In this document: in pieces, positions 11,146 through 19,500 of the stretch
Layout: each line of letters opens with the position of its first letter
Numbering within the stretch: position 1 is the stretch's first letter
NCBI RefSeq assembly: GCF_024166365.1
Contig: NC_064839.1
Span: 35,042,378-35,106,377 of the forward strand
DNA from: Elephas maximus indicus
Lineage: Eukaryota > Chordata > Mammalia > Proboscidea > Elephantidae
DNA length: 64,000 nt
Direction of reading: 5' to 3'
Made by a program: the position numbers and the translations under genes
The notes under the pieces: generated by a model
Told to the model about the DNA's origin: nothing
Databases searched by the model: none
The model's input: the letters and a program-made list of their open reading frames with translations, nothing else

Positions 11146-11160
11146 AAAACTCATCAGTGA
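11146..11160 (+). repeat. 15-bp target-site duplication, right copy
   Basis: AAAACTCATCAGTGA is identical to 6202-6216 and is followed by the continuation of the same old L1 tail (11161-11200). Confidence 0.82.
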
Positions 11161-11205
11161 TACACTTAAAATATTGCAGTCAATTATAGCTCAATAAAAC
11201 TAAAC
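11161..11205 (+). repeat. Old L1 3' UTR, right half of the split element
   Basis: TACACTTAAAATATTGCAG followed by TAGCTCAATAAAAC completes the old L1 3' end begun at 6136-6216. Confidence 0.7.
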
Positions 11206-11294
11206 AAAAGGAATGGGGGAATTGTTACAGATAAAAAAGAGACTTAAGAGACGTAATAGCCAATTGTGAAGTATGGCCGTTTTTTGAGTGGAGA

Positions 11295-12506
11295 TGTTAC
11301 CAGGTGGAAAACCCAGGTTCTTACTCAGCATGACTTGTATTGGCCAATAAACAAGAGACTGAGGTGAGAGAACAAAAAAGGCACCTTTATTTTATTGTAC
11401 AAGGAAATGGAGTCAGTCGGCGCTTACTGCTGCCAAGACTGCTCGCCAGGGGTGGGCATGCCGGTTGGTTACTTTTAAAAGGGTTTACAAGTAGGGAGCT
11501 CATACATGTTACATTAGCAACATTCTTAATCATACTATGCAGGCACAATGGGGTTGACATACAACCTCCAAGCAAAGGCAGGATTCAAATGCAAAGCTGA
11601 GGGGTAGGGGAGCCCAGCAAAGGAAAGGATTTTGCAATACAAAACTGTAGGGGAGGAAGCCAGGTAAAGAATACAGCACTGCGGGGGTTCTGTCTCACTG
11701 ATTTAAACACTTACTGTAAAAATATGGCTTAGCCATTGGATGATATCTAGAAATTATTATTGTTAACTTTATTAGGTGTTATTCCCAATGGCATTATGAC
11801 TATTGATTTAGGAAATAATATTGGAGTCATTATTCCCTGTCCTTGAGCATAGAGAATGTGACCCAGCTGAAGCTGGACTCACAAGGAGTCGTACAGACAC
11901 ATCAACTGGGTTCTAAGATATAAAGACAACAGCTAAGACAATCTTGGGAAATCTTTTAGGGAATCTTTCACATAAACCAATCAAACAGGACACAAAAGAC
12001 TTTCCGTTCTTATCTTTTTCTATAAGCTTTTAGTAAACAGAAAATTTGTTGGACCAGTGAAGACCCTCATGACTGTCCATACTGAAACCTGTACCAATGA
12101 TTAAGAAAGACAATTCAAAATGTAGGATCACAGTTTCTTGCCAATCTGTGAAAAGGTGAAGCATTCAAAGTCTTTGCCCACTTGTAATGTTAATATACAC
12201 TGAAGTTTCCTTGGACTCGGGTGGACATGGCTCTGGTAGCATGCTTGTCCGTTTTCCCATTCTTGCTTATTCTGTAGTATTTCCTTGGAGTCCAGCTGAC
12301 ATGGCTGTAGCAGCATGCTTGTCCATTTTCCTTCTTTTGTCTATTCTGTAATTTTCTTGGATTCAGGCAGACATGGTTCTGGCAGCATGCTTGTCCATTT
12401 CCCACTTTTGCCTTTTTTGAATATATGCCAAATAAAAGTTTCTTTTTGCTTTGTGATGTTTCATACCTTAATCATTATGTAAAAAAAAAAAAGAAAGTCT
12501 TTCTCA
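11295..12506 (-). repeat. Solo LTR-like element, minus strand
   Basis: Read on the minus strand, the 11320-11400 region has an AATAAA-type signal (plus-strand TTTATT at about 11390), then a CTCTCACCTCAGTCTCTTGT segment. This is typical of an LTR R-U5. The ends suggested here are TG at 11295 and CA at 12506, each flanked by GAGA (11291-11294 and 12507-12510). That would give TG...CA ends and a 4-bp duplication. The upstream half holds a 73-bp tandem repeat, as U3 regions often do. The ends are tentative and the family is not identified. Confidence 0.4.
12205..12420. repeat. About 73-bp tandem repeat, three units
   Basis: GCATGCTTGTCC occurs at 12239, 12313 and 12385, giving spacings of 74 and 72. 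The surrounding sequence (TTTCCTTGGA..., ACATGG...) repeats with it. The block lies in the putative U3 of the minus-strand LTR. Confidence 0.85.
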
Positions 12507-12509
12507 GAG

Positions 12510-12750
12510 ATGTATATGAAATATTTTCAGGGGAAATGACAGGTACCCTGGGATTTTGCTTTAAAATCTGCAAAAATTAAAAAAGCAGGGTTGGTGAAAT
12601 GAGACAAGTTTTGGTATAATCAGAAAGTTTACAAGTTACAAAAATTAAAAAAAAAAATGATTCTTGAAGCTGGGTAATGGGGCTTCATTATACTATATAC
12701 AGTATACATTATACTATTTACTTTTGTTATATTTGAAATAAAAATGTTTA
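12510..12750 (+). repeat. Old L1 3' UTR fragment
   Basis: GAAGCTGGGTAATGGGGCTT, then TTCATTATACTA and a TTTGAAATAAAAATG end, are typical of an ancient L1 3' terminus. It is strongly decayed, with internal A-runs. Confidence 0.5.
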
Positions 12751-13719
12751 CTGCATTACTGTGTGGCTGGGCTGCAAAGTTACCAGCATTATAACAGCAG
12801 GCTGTAGCAAGGGTGTCTAGTTCCCTTCTGCGTGCTGGTGGTTAGCCTGGCAAGACTGGGAGGGGTGTCAGAAGCCCCCAGGAACAGCTAAGAATGGAGC
12901 CTGCTCTCCCAACTCTGTTGCGAAGGCTGGCCTGGCTGTAATCCCTAGCAGTTCAAATTTCCCTGGGGATTCATCCCCAGCCAGCTGGGGGCTGGGCTCC
13001 TCTCAGCAGAGGCCAAGGGAGGTCGCCCCTCCCAGTCTGAGCACCATTATTACTACCTGGTAGGCCAGGCCACACGGAGATGAAAGGGACAGGCTTGCCT
13101 TGGGAACTAATCACTAGCCTCTCTGCAGGGCCCGGACACCCAGGAAATGAAAATCCGCCAGAGACACACACTGCAGTGAGGAAGGCTGGGGTTTATCACC
13201 TACCTGGAGAGATCTCAAGGGAACAGTGGAGGCCTCTAGTCAACATTCCTTTTTTCTGTCAAAGCCTGTAATTCCACATTAGCACTCAGAGATTCCAAGC
13301 TTTAGATTTGGATTTGTTCTCCCCCAGCCGTGAGGCTAATGAAAGTTATGGGTCTTGCTACCTGCACCTACAGGTTTGCACACAATCTCCAGTTATTCAC
13401 AGACCCCCCTAGAAACCCATTCAAGACACCAGATTAACAGAGTTTAGTAGAGCCAAAAGCTTTCATTCATTTGAAAGAAGCAAGGTCATTCTTTAGAACC
13501 TTCTTTAAAATGCAAATGACCCTGGGAGGGTCAAAATGACCAGCCATCCAGCCTAAAAAGAATTTCCCCCAGCAGATACAAAAGATAGCCTAAGAGGTTT
13601 TAATGGCTGGGGTGGAGGAGGTATGGGTGGGTGGGTGTAGAAGAGCCTAGGTGTGGGGAACTCTCAAGGGGCCTCACAATTTTCCCTAGAATCTAGAAGG
13701 AAATGTATTGGGCAAAGAT
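12751..13719. other. Intergenic stretch upstream of CDH1, nothing recognised
   Basis: No gene, RNA gene or clear repeat is visible. Open frames here are short and unsupported. Confidence 0.5.
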
Positions 13720-13870
13720 GCTAATAGCTAACTTTTACAGAGTGCTTATAATAACCTTGTGAATTATGCTCCAACAACATTCCCGTTTTAGGGATGAGGA
13801 AGCCTAGACTTTGAAAGATAAAATGGCTTATCCAATCTAGCTAGTGGCAAAGCCAGAACTTGAATCTTCC
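13720..13870 (-). repeat. MIR SINE fragment
   Basis: CCCGTTTTAGGGATGAGGAA and the GTGGCAAAGCCAGAACTTGA segment are the reverse complement of the MIR core. The AfroSINE that follows is adjacent. Confidence 0.6.
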
Positions 13871-13881
13871 CTACAAAAGTT

Positions 13882-14045
13882 GGAAACCCTGGTGGTTAAG
13901 AGCCACAGCTGCTAACCAAAAGGTCAGCAGTTTGGATTCACCAGGCACTCCTGGGGAACCGTGTGGGGCAGTTCTACTCTGTCCTATAGGGTCGCTATGA
14001 GTTGGAATCTACTTCACGGCAGTGGGTTTGGGTTTTTGGTTTGGT
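13882..14045 (+). mobile_element. AfroSINE
   Basis: It starts GGAAACCCTGGTGG and contains GCTGCTAACCAAAAGGTCAG and GGGTCGCTATGAGTTGGAAT. It ends in a TTTGGGTTTTTGGTTTGG tail. Confidence 0.9.
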
Positions 14046-14190
14046 ACAAATTTTGGCAGTTGGAACCCACCCCACGGCACAGCGGAAGATTACAGCCAAG
14101 AAAACTATGGAGCTCAGTTCTACTCTGTAACACACAGGGTGGTCACGAGCCTGAATTGGCAACAGGCTTGGTTTTCTGGTCTGGCCAACC
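14046..14190 (+). mobile_element. AfroSINE, degenerate second copy in tandem
   Basis: It starts in the middle of the SINE (GGCAGTTGGAACCCACC) and carries the longer-type segment (GATTACAGCCAAGAAAACTA). It ends with a worn tail GGCAACAGGCTTGGTTTT and lies head-to-tail after the preceding copy. Confidence 0.7.
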
Positions 14191-15057
14191 TGAGACCCAA
14201 GGCTACTCACATCATAACTCGTTGGCTCACCTACCCTGGCTCATTTGATCTTAACATGGAGTTAATTAATATGCTTCTTTGATACAAGGGGAAGCTGAGG
14301 CAATTCACTGTGTTGCCAAAAGTCACAAATCACCCCACCTCCACAGGGAACCGCTTTGTGTTCCCTCCTTACCCTGGACAGCTGAAGGGGACCGCCCATC
14401 GGGACTCACTCCCTGGAGCTTCAAAGACCTGCCGAGAAGTCTGAAGTGTGCATCATCCCAACCTGTCCTCGCTGCTCTTAATTGTTTTCTAAAATCTTTT
14501 TTATTGAATTATCAGAGTGTAATGGAAGAGTCAATGAGAGTCACTTCAGAATTATAAGGCCAGGGCTTGCGGGGAAGAAGAAAGCAAAGCCCTAAAGGCT
14601 CCCTGGGCTGAGCGATGGTATAAAATATATATTTTTACATAACTGGGAGAAGAAAAAAAAAAAAAACCACAAAGTGGCAAGGCTGCCCCATGGGGGAAAC
14701 GCCTGTTTCTGTATTTCCATTATCTTGTTTAATGCACAGTCCAGCAGGAGCCTCAGTGGGAAAGGAAACACCGAAGGCTTCTCCTCCAAGCCTCCTGGCA
14801 GGTAAAAAGGCAGAGAGCCAAGATGTAGATATCCAAATGGCCTGGGTGTGTGCTCAGAAACCCATTAAAACAGAGGGGACCAAGGGTGGCCTGGGCAGAC
14901 TGGAAATGGTGCCACTCCTCTGGAGTTCTCGGAGAACTACCCTCAATAGGTTTAGATTCACCTTTCGCTCTGGGTGAAATACAGTATTCCAAATGTGGCC
15001 TTCCCAGTGAGGAAGGGAAAGAGGGGAGTGACCCTTGCTAGAGAACAACCTCCACAT
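14191..15057. other. Upstream intergenic stretch with a faint MIR trace
   Basis: A weak minus-strand MIR-like piece lies at about 14215-14330 (GGGGAAGCTGAGGCAATTCA). Otherwise nothing is recognised. Confidence 0.4.
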
Positions 15058-15420
15058 CAAACATTTATTGAGCAGTTACTATTATGTGCCAAGTACTCTG
15101 CTTAGAGATTTTCTTATATTAACTCATTTCAATCCATTTATACAAATAAGAAGGGAGCCCTGGTGGCGCAGTGGCTATGGGCTCGGTGGCTAACTGAAAG
15201 GTGGGCAGTTCAAACCCACAAGTGGCTACGAAGGAGAAAGATCTGGCAGTTTGCTTCCGTAAAGATGACAGCCTTGGAAACCCTATAAGGCAGTTCTACC
15301 CTGTCCTGTAGGGTTTGTTATGAGTTAGAATCAACTTGATGGCCAAAGGTTTGGATATATAGATGAGAACACTGCCTGGGCCAAGGTCACACAGCCAGTG
15401 AGCAGTTGGTGGGATGGGGG
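15058..15420 (-). repeat. MIR split by an AfroSINE
   Basis: The left part (15058-15149) and the right part (15354-15420, CCAAGGTCACACAGCCAGTG) are continuous MIR sequence read in reverse. The AfroSINE at 15150-15353 separates them. Confidence 0.65.
15150..15353 (+). mobile_element. AfroSINE (longer type)
   Basis: It has a GGGAGCCCTGGTGGCGCAGT head, an internal GAGAAAGATCTGGCAGTTTG segment and a TTATGAGTTAGAATCAACTT tail. It is inserted in a MIR. Confidence 0.9.
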
Positions 15421-15508
15421 AGCCAAACTGCACAGACATGGCTGGCCATAGGAAAGGGAAGGTGTCTGACCTAATGTTTGCCTGGCTATTCTTTTCTTGA
15501 TCTTAAAA

Positions 15509-15577
15509 TCATTTTACTGGGGACAGATGCTTCAGAGAAGGCTGTGGTGGTGGGTTTGGTGTGGCTTTAAGAACCCC
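15509..15577 (+). repeat. 69-bp segment duplicated at 16236-16304
   Basis: TCATTTTACTG...GGACAGA through CTTTAAGAACCC matches 16236-16304 at roughly three quarters of positions, better with one gap. Its nature is unknown. Confidence 0.7.
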
Positions 15578-15579
15578 AG

Positions 15580-16020
15580 TTGGGGATCAGGAGATCTTGG
15601 GTTCTAGTCTCAGCTTTGACATTGACTTGCCGTGTGATGTTGAGCAAGTTGCTTGCAAATAACAGGTTTGGGTGAACTCTAAAAGGTCTTTTCCATGTCA
15701 AAATTAAAGGACAGATTGAAACCTGCAGCTCCAGCTGGAAGACTTGGGGGGTGGGAGAGGGTGGGAAGCCACACGAGGTGAAGCATAATAGTTAAAAGCA
15801 AGGGCCCTGGAATCAGAGGGAGGTAGGTGCCAGTTCTCTGCCACTGCCTATTGGCCTCAATCTCTTTAAGCCTCGTTTGCCCCATCTATCAAATGGGAAC
15901 AATGATACAGCACTTGGTTTGTATTGAGATGAGATTAAGTGAATGGTCAATTCAAATGCTCAGCACAGAGCCTGGGACAGTAACATTCAGTGCCCAGCAC
16001 CTAGTGCTAGTATTATTACC
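15580..16020 (+). repeat. Two MIR SINE fragments
   Basis: The first fragment is about 15580-15670 (ATTGACTTGCCGTGTGATGT). The second is about 15786-16020 (GCCTCGTTTGCCCCATCTAT, then CAAATGGGAACAATGATACA). Confidence 0.6.
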
Positions 16021-16235
16021 CCTCACACCTGTACAGAGCTTTTATGGTGCAGGAAACATTGGCCTTATTAATTGTATGGGAACCCCACAACAACACAGTC
16101 AGGTGTTTGTACTTATTATTTCCATTTGGATGGTGTAGAAGGTGAGGCTTCAGGTGAGAGGTGGTCCTGACCCTGTGAATCAATCCGATGACTCACTAAT
16201 CGATGGAGATCTGCAGTTAAAAAGACATAACTAGG

Positions 16236-16304
16236 TCATTTTACTGTGGACAGAATTCTCCAGATAGTGGTTGGTGGTGGCTGTGGTGTGCCTTTAAGAA
16301 CCCA
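16236..16304 (+). repeat. 69-bp segment, second copy
   Basis: This is the partner of 15509-15577. It lies about 310 bp 5' of the inferred CDH1 transcription start. Confidence 0.7.
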
Positions 16305-16441
16305 AGGGGTCCTTTCTGACCCCTGTCTTAGCCCTGGTAGGGCTAGGATTTGAACCCAGTGAGAATCGGAATCATGCAGCCCCAACGCTCCACCTAGGCC
16401 CTACAAACCTCTCCTCAGCTTATCACCGGGTCGTTTCGGGG

Positions 16442-16487
16442 CCGCAGGGCGGGGCCGTGGGCGAGCCGCCCGCCCCCCGCCCTGCGG
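16442..16487. repeat. GC-rich perfect inverted repeat upstream of CDH1
   Basis: The arms CCGCAGGGCGGGG (16442-16454) and CCCCGCCCTGCGG (16475-16487) are perfectly complementary over 13 bp with a 20-nt spacer. This gives a strong potential hairpin or paired GC-box site, about 127-172 bp upstream of the inferred start of transcription. Confidence 0.95.
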
Positions 16488-16533
16488 AGGAAGCTGCGGG
16501 CCGAGCCACGCCGCCTATAGGCTGCGGCCAGGG

Positions 16534-16641
16534 CAGGTGCATCCTCAGCCAATCAGTGGCGCTGGGGGCGGCACCCTCGGGACTCACCTGGTGGCCGCAG
16601 CGCTGCTCTGCTCAGTGGCGTCCGGAGTCCAAGAGCACCTG
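16534..16641 (+). promoter_or_regulatory. CDH1: CDH1 core promoter: three E-boxes, CCAAT box, GC box
   Basis: The elements, in order, are E-box CAGGTG (16534-16539), CCAAT (16549-16553), GC box GGGGGCGGC (16564-16572), E-box CACCTG (16585-16590) and E-box CACCTG (16636-16641). With the start of transcription set at 16614 by analogy to other mammals, these fall near -80, -65, -50, -29 and +23. That is the known E-cadherin promoter layout. SNAI1/2, ZEB1/2 and TWIST repress CDH1 through such E-boxes during epithelial-mesenchymal transition. There is no TATA box. A further CACCTG lies just inside intron 1 (16779-16784). Confidence 0.9.
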
Positions 16642-16719
16642 TGAGTTCACGGAAGTCTTGCCAGGCTCTAGCCCGGCCCAACCAGACCCCCGCCTCCCTC
16701 AGCCCCGGTCCGGGCCGCC
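16614..16719 (+). other. CDH1: CDH1 5' UTR (inferred)
   Basis: The start is placed at AGTGGCGTCCGG (16614), where the human mRNA begins at a very similar sequence. This gives a 5' UTR of about 106 nt that ends in the good start context GCCGCCATGG. Confidence 0.6.
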
Positions 16720-16767
16720 ATGGGCCCTCGGTGCTGCAGCCTCTTCGCACTCCTGCTGCTGCTACAG
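16720..16767 (+). CDS. CDH1: CDH1 (E-cadherin) coding exon 1: signal peptide start
   Basis: E-cadherin is the calcium-dependent homophilic adhesion receptor of epithelial adherens junctions and links to catenins inside the cell. This exon encodes 16 residues, Met-Gly-Pro-Arg-Cys-Cys-Ser-Leu-Phe-Ala followed by five Leu and Gln. That is the hydrophobic core of the signal peptide. The ATG at 16720 has a strong Kozak context (GCCGCCATGG). The exon has exactly the 48 coding nt of mammalian CDH1 exon 1 and ends at CAG with donor GTACGT (16768). Two adjacent Cys residues (5 and 6) are unusual compared with human CDH1 as I recall it. The spliced frame continues in phase into exon 2. Confidence 0.96.
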
Positions 16768-17562
16768 GTACGTCGGCTCACCTGACTTCAGAGAAAGCAT
16801 TCTGGCCCCACGCTCCGCGCCTCGGCTCTGCGTCCCCTCTTCTCTCGCACTGTCCCCGCTCCTCCTTCAGAGAAAGTTTGGGTCCGAAGGGCGAGAACGG
16901 CCTGGAAGCTGCGGCGCGCTCCCCTGAGTGGGAGGGGTAAAGCGGCGCGCGGCTGAGCCCGCCCCCGGCCGCAAATACCCGAGTGGGGGGCGCACCTCGC
17001 CGTAGGCTCGGGGGGCTCTGTGTTGGTCGAGGTGTGGACTTGGACCGGGCAGTGGGGACGTGGAGTCAGTCGGGAAAGGGAAGCCCCGTTGTCAGTACAG
17101 GAGAAGCCAGTAGTGGGAACGAAGTGAGGAAAAGGGCTTCCATAGAAATCAAGACACCTCCCATGTAAGTAGAAATGGGGGCGTCCCCGGGATAGGGAAA
17201 GTGAGGTCCGAAGGGGTTGGGCAGCCCCTCTGTGAGGAATTAGATTAAGGCGGGGGCGTTTCGGTATGAGAAAACGGAATCGTGAACTGTAAAGACACTA
17301 CCAGTGAAATGAAAAAGAAGACAGAAAGGAAAGGGGGGCTTAGTCATGAGGAGGTGACCCAGAAGCTCCCTCCCGCGAAGTTCCTTGGGGGGCTTGGCGG
17401 CTGCGGGTTTCGAGGTGGCAGAGGGTGACGCCGCTGTCTTCTGGGGTAGTGGGGCGTTCCTCCCTCAGTCCCGATGCCGCAAGCGAGGGAGGATTTCAGT
17501 GTGAGCAGGAGGCAACCCTCCCCCCCAAGTCACCCCGGTTACATACCTTTCCCTCACTGCAG
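16768..17562 (+). other. CDH1: CDH1 intron 1
   Basis: This is a 795-bp GC-rich intron with donor GTACGT and acceptor CCCTCACTGCAG. It carries an extra E-box (CACCTG, 16779-16784) close to exon 1 and no repeats that I recognise. Confidence 0.93.
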
Positions 17563-17677
17563 GTTTCGGCGTGGCTCTGTGAGGAGCCGGAGCCCTGCCG
17601 TCCTGGCTTTGGGGCGGAGAGCTACGTGTTCACGGTTACCCGGCGGCACTTGGAGAGAGGTCACGTCCTGGGCAGAG
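17563..17677 (+). CDS. CDH1: CDH1 (E-cadherin) coding exon 2: signal cleavage region and propeptide start
   Basis: The exon is 115 nt, the same length as in other mammals. Read in phase with exon 1 it gives Val-Ser-Ala-Trp-Leu-Cys, then [10 protein letters not shown] and a Tyr-Val-Phe-Thr-Val stretch, ending at Leu-Gly-Arg plus one nucleotide. The signal peptidase site probably lies near Ala-Trp-Leu-Cys (residues 19-22). The rest starts the cadherin propeptide domain, which keeps the receptor non-adhesive until furin-type cleavage. The acceptor is CTGCAG and the donor GTGAGG. Identity to human E-cadherin is evident by eye. Confidence 0.97.
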
Positions 17678-17869
17678 GTGAGGGCACGCCGCCCGTGGGG
17701 GGACGGAGAAATTGCATACCTACGCCTTGGCTCTCCTGGGCGAACCCCCCTCTTGGCTCAAAAGATATCCTTTTGAATGTGCACAGATTTAAGGATTTAA
17801 ACTTTTACTAAGTGTTTGAAGGACGACGCCCTGTCTGTTTACCTATGTTGTAAAAGGGGGAAGGCACTA

Positions 17870-18050
17870 ATAAGAGCCTTCAGTGTGTCTTAAGTCCTGG
17901 GCACTTTAGAGAAAGGTGGGCAATATTCCCGTTTTACAGATGAACAAACCGAAGCTCGGGGGGGAGGGTGCAGTTCACTTGCCCAGGGTCAGGGGAACAG
18001 ATACTGGAACTAGGATCTGATTCCCACGCATAGTTCTGCAACCATCTCTG
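17870..18050 (-). repeat. MIR fragment
   Basis: CCCGTTTTACAGATGAACAA and the CTTGCCCAGGGTCAGGGGAA segment match the MIR core in reverse. Confidence 0.6.
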
Positions 18051-19078
18051 TGGTGACTGTGGAACCTTTTTGGTTGCCAGGGCTGTGGCTTTTGCTCTGG
18101 GGATGAGAACATTTTGATACAGGTGCTATTCCCCTATGAAATAATGGTATTTAAAAAAAGTTTGTTAGCTCTGACTCAGGGGATGAAAATGCATACAAAC
18201 GCCCAGTGTACTTCTAGGCTTTATCATTGTGATCACCTGGATTCTGGAGTTTGTTTCACTTCACTGTTGCCCAGGGGCAGGATAGAGGGAAGGGGTTGGT
18301 TTCTCCTCTGATTTCCCTGTTTCTGTTGCTTGCTTATCATCAGTGGACTTTCTCCTCCCTCATGATATTGGTTGATTGGGCGAATATCATAACAATGAAG
18401 GAAGCACTTTTTAAAAAGAGAAATCACCCACAGTTCCCCTGAGGCATCACTGAGTTTATTCCTCCAGTCTTTGGCCACGTGAAGAACCTGCAGCAATCAC
18501 ACTGCTGTCTTAAAGATTTTTTTTTGAACTTTGGAAGTTGTTCTAACAGTGGGCAGCCTTTTCCCCAGAGAAACTGCCGTTTGATTGATTAAACATATTT
18601 GCTTTTCGGAGGCCTTTCTCTGTTGTTTAGAGCTTCCTGTTGGGTCAGAAAGGACACATCTGCCTGATGTTGCAGACGGTCGGCCGTTACTCAGGCAGTC
18701 TCTATTTAATGTTTTGTCCAGCCTTGGGCTGGGCACCAGGGAACACGTTAAGAGATGTGGGGACAGGATGCTCCAACCCTGTCCTCAGTATTTCACATTC
18801 TAGCTGATTGTTGAGAATGTCTCAGGGCCCCTTTACCAGAGGGCACCATGGTGCCTGGGCAATGAGGTGCGAAAGGGCGAAGATATTTTGGTGGACAGTG
18901 AAGACTGACTTTTGGGAGGAATAAAGCCTGACCTGGCCTTAAGAGTCAGGTAGGGCTTAGAAAAGGCAGTGAGTATGTTACGTGTGTATATATGAGGTGT
19001 GTCAACACAGGTGCTGGCCAGTTTGCTTTCATGCACCAGGACAGTTGAGTATATTTGGTTAGTCCCAAGCGTGTGTTA
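18051..19078. other. Intron 2 stretch, nothing recognised
   Basis: No gene-like or clear repeat sequence was seen. Confidence 0.4.
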
Positions 19079-19234
19079 TCAAAAACCAAACCTGACTCAT
19101 AGCAACCCTATATAAGAGAGTAAAACTGCCCCCTAGGGTTTCCAAGGCTGTAATCTAGGAGCAGCTGATGGGGTTGAACCATTGACCTTTCAGTTAACAG
19201 CCAAGAGCTTAACCACTGCACCACCAGGGCTCCA
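19079..19234 (-). mobile_element. AfroSINE
   Basis: In reverse, the AAAAACCAAACC tail, GACTCATAGCAACCCTATAT and the CACCACCAGGGCTCC head are present. Confidence 0.9.
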
Positions 19235-19329
19235 AGGGTGGGTTAGTCTGATTTTTATTTTCCCCTTCTAAGCACATGGCATCTGACCAGTAATATTATG
19301 TATCCCTAACAACATAATTATTATAATTA

Positions 19330-19500
19330 ATAGCAGTCTCTTTATTACTCGCTTTTGAACCAGATTCTGGAGTAAGTGCTTCACATATTGTATCTTATTT
19401 AAATTCACAACAATTTATGAGGGTAGGCACAATGATTATTTCTTTTTTGTGGTAACTGAAGCACAGACAGGTTCAGTTATCTGCTCAAGGATCCAAACTG
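19330..19500 (-). repeat. MIR fragment
   Basis: Reverse MIR-like sequence: AATTCACAACAATTTATGAG and GTAACTGAAGCACAGACAGG. Confidence 0.5.

Larger units (their letters stand above)
16430..17060. promoter_or_regulatory. CDH1: CpG island over the CDH1 promoter, exon 1 and 5' intron 1
   Basis: Sequence becomes abruptly GC-rich with many CpGs from about 16430. It stays so through exon 1 and into intron 1, and a second CpG-dense patch covers exon 2 (about 17380-17720). CpG islands of this kind mark the CDH1 5' end, where methylation is known to silence the gene. The exact limits were judged by eye. Confidence 0.8.

Noticed and set aside
12128-12405. Minus-strand repeat peptide encoded by the 73-bp tandem repeat
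   Set aside because: The unit length is not a multiple of three (74 and 72 spacing), so a repeat protein cannot be maintained. It is better explained as LTR U3 repeats.
11397-12420. CRISPR-like repeat array
   Set aside because: Three 73-bp tandem units without spacers in a mammalian genome are not a CRISPR array.
16457-16927. 156-codon open frame across the CDH1 promoter and exon 1
   Set aside because: It overlaps exon 1 in another frame and lies in a CpG island where stop codons are rare. It has no domain and no splice logic.
17425-17811. 128-codon open frame covering exon 2
   Set aside because: Part of it is the real exon 2 frame read through both splice sites. The intronic ends are not coding.
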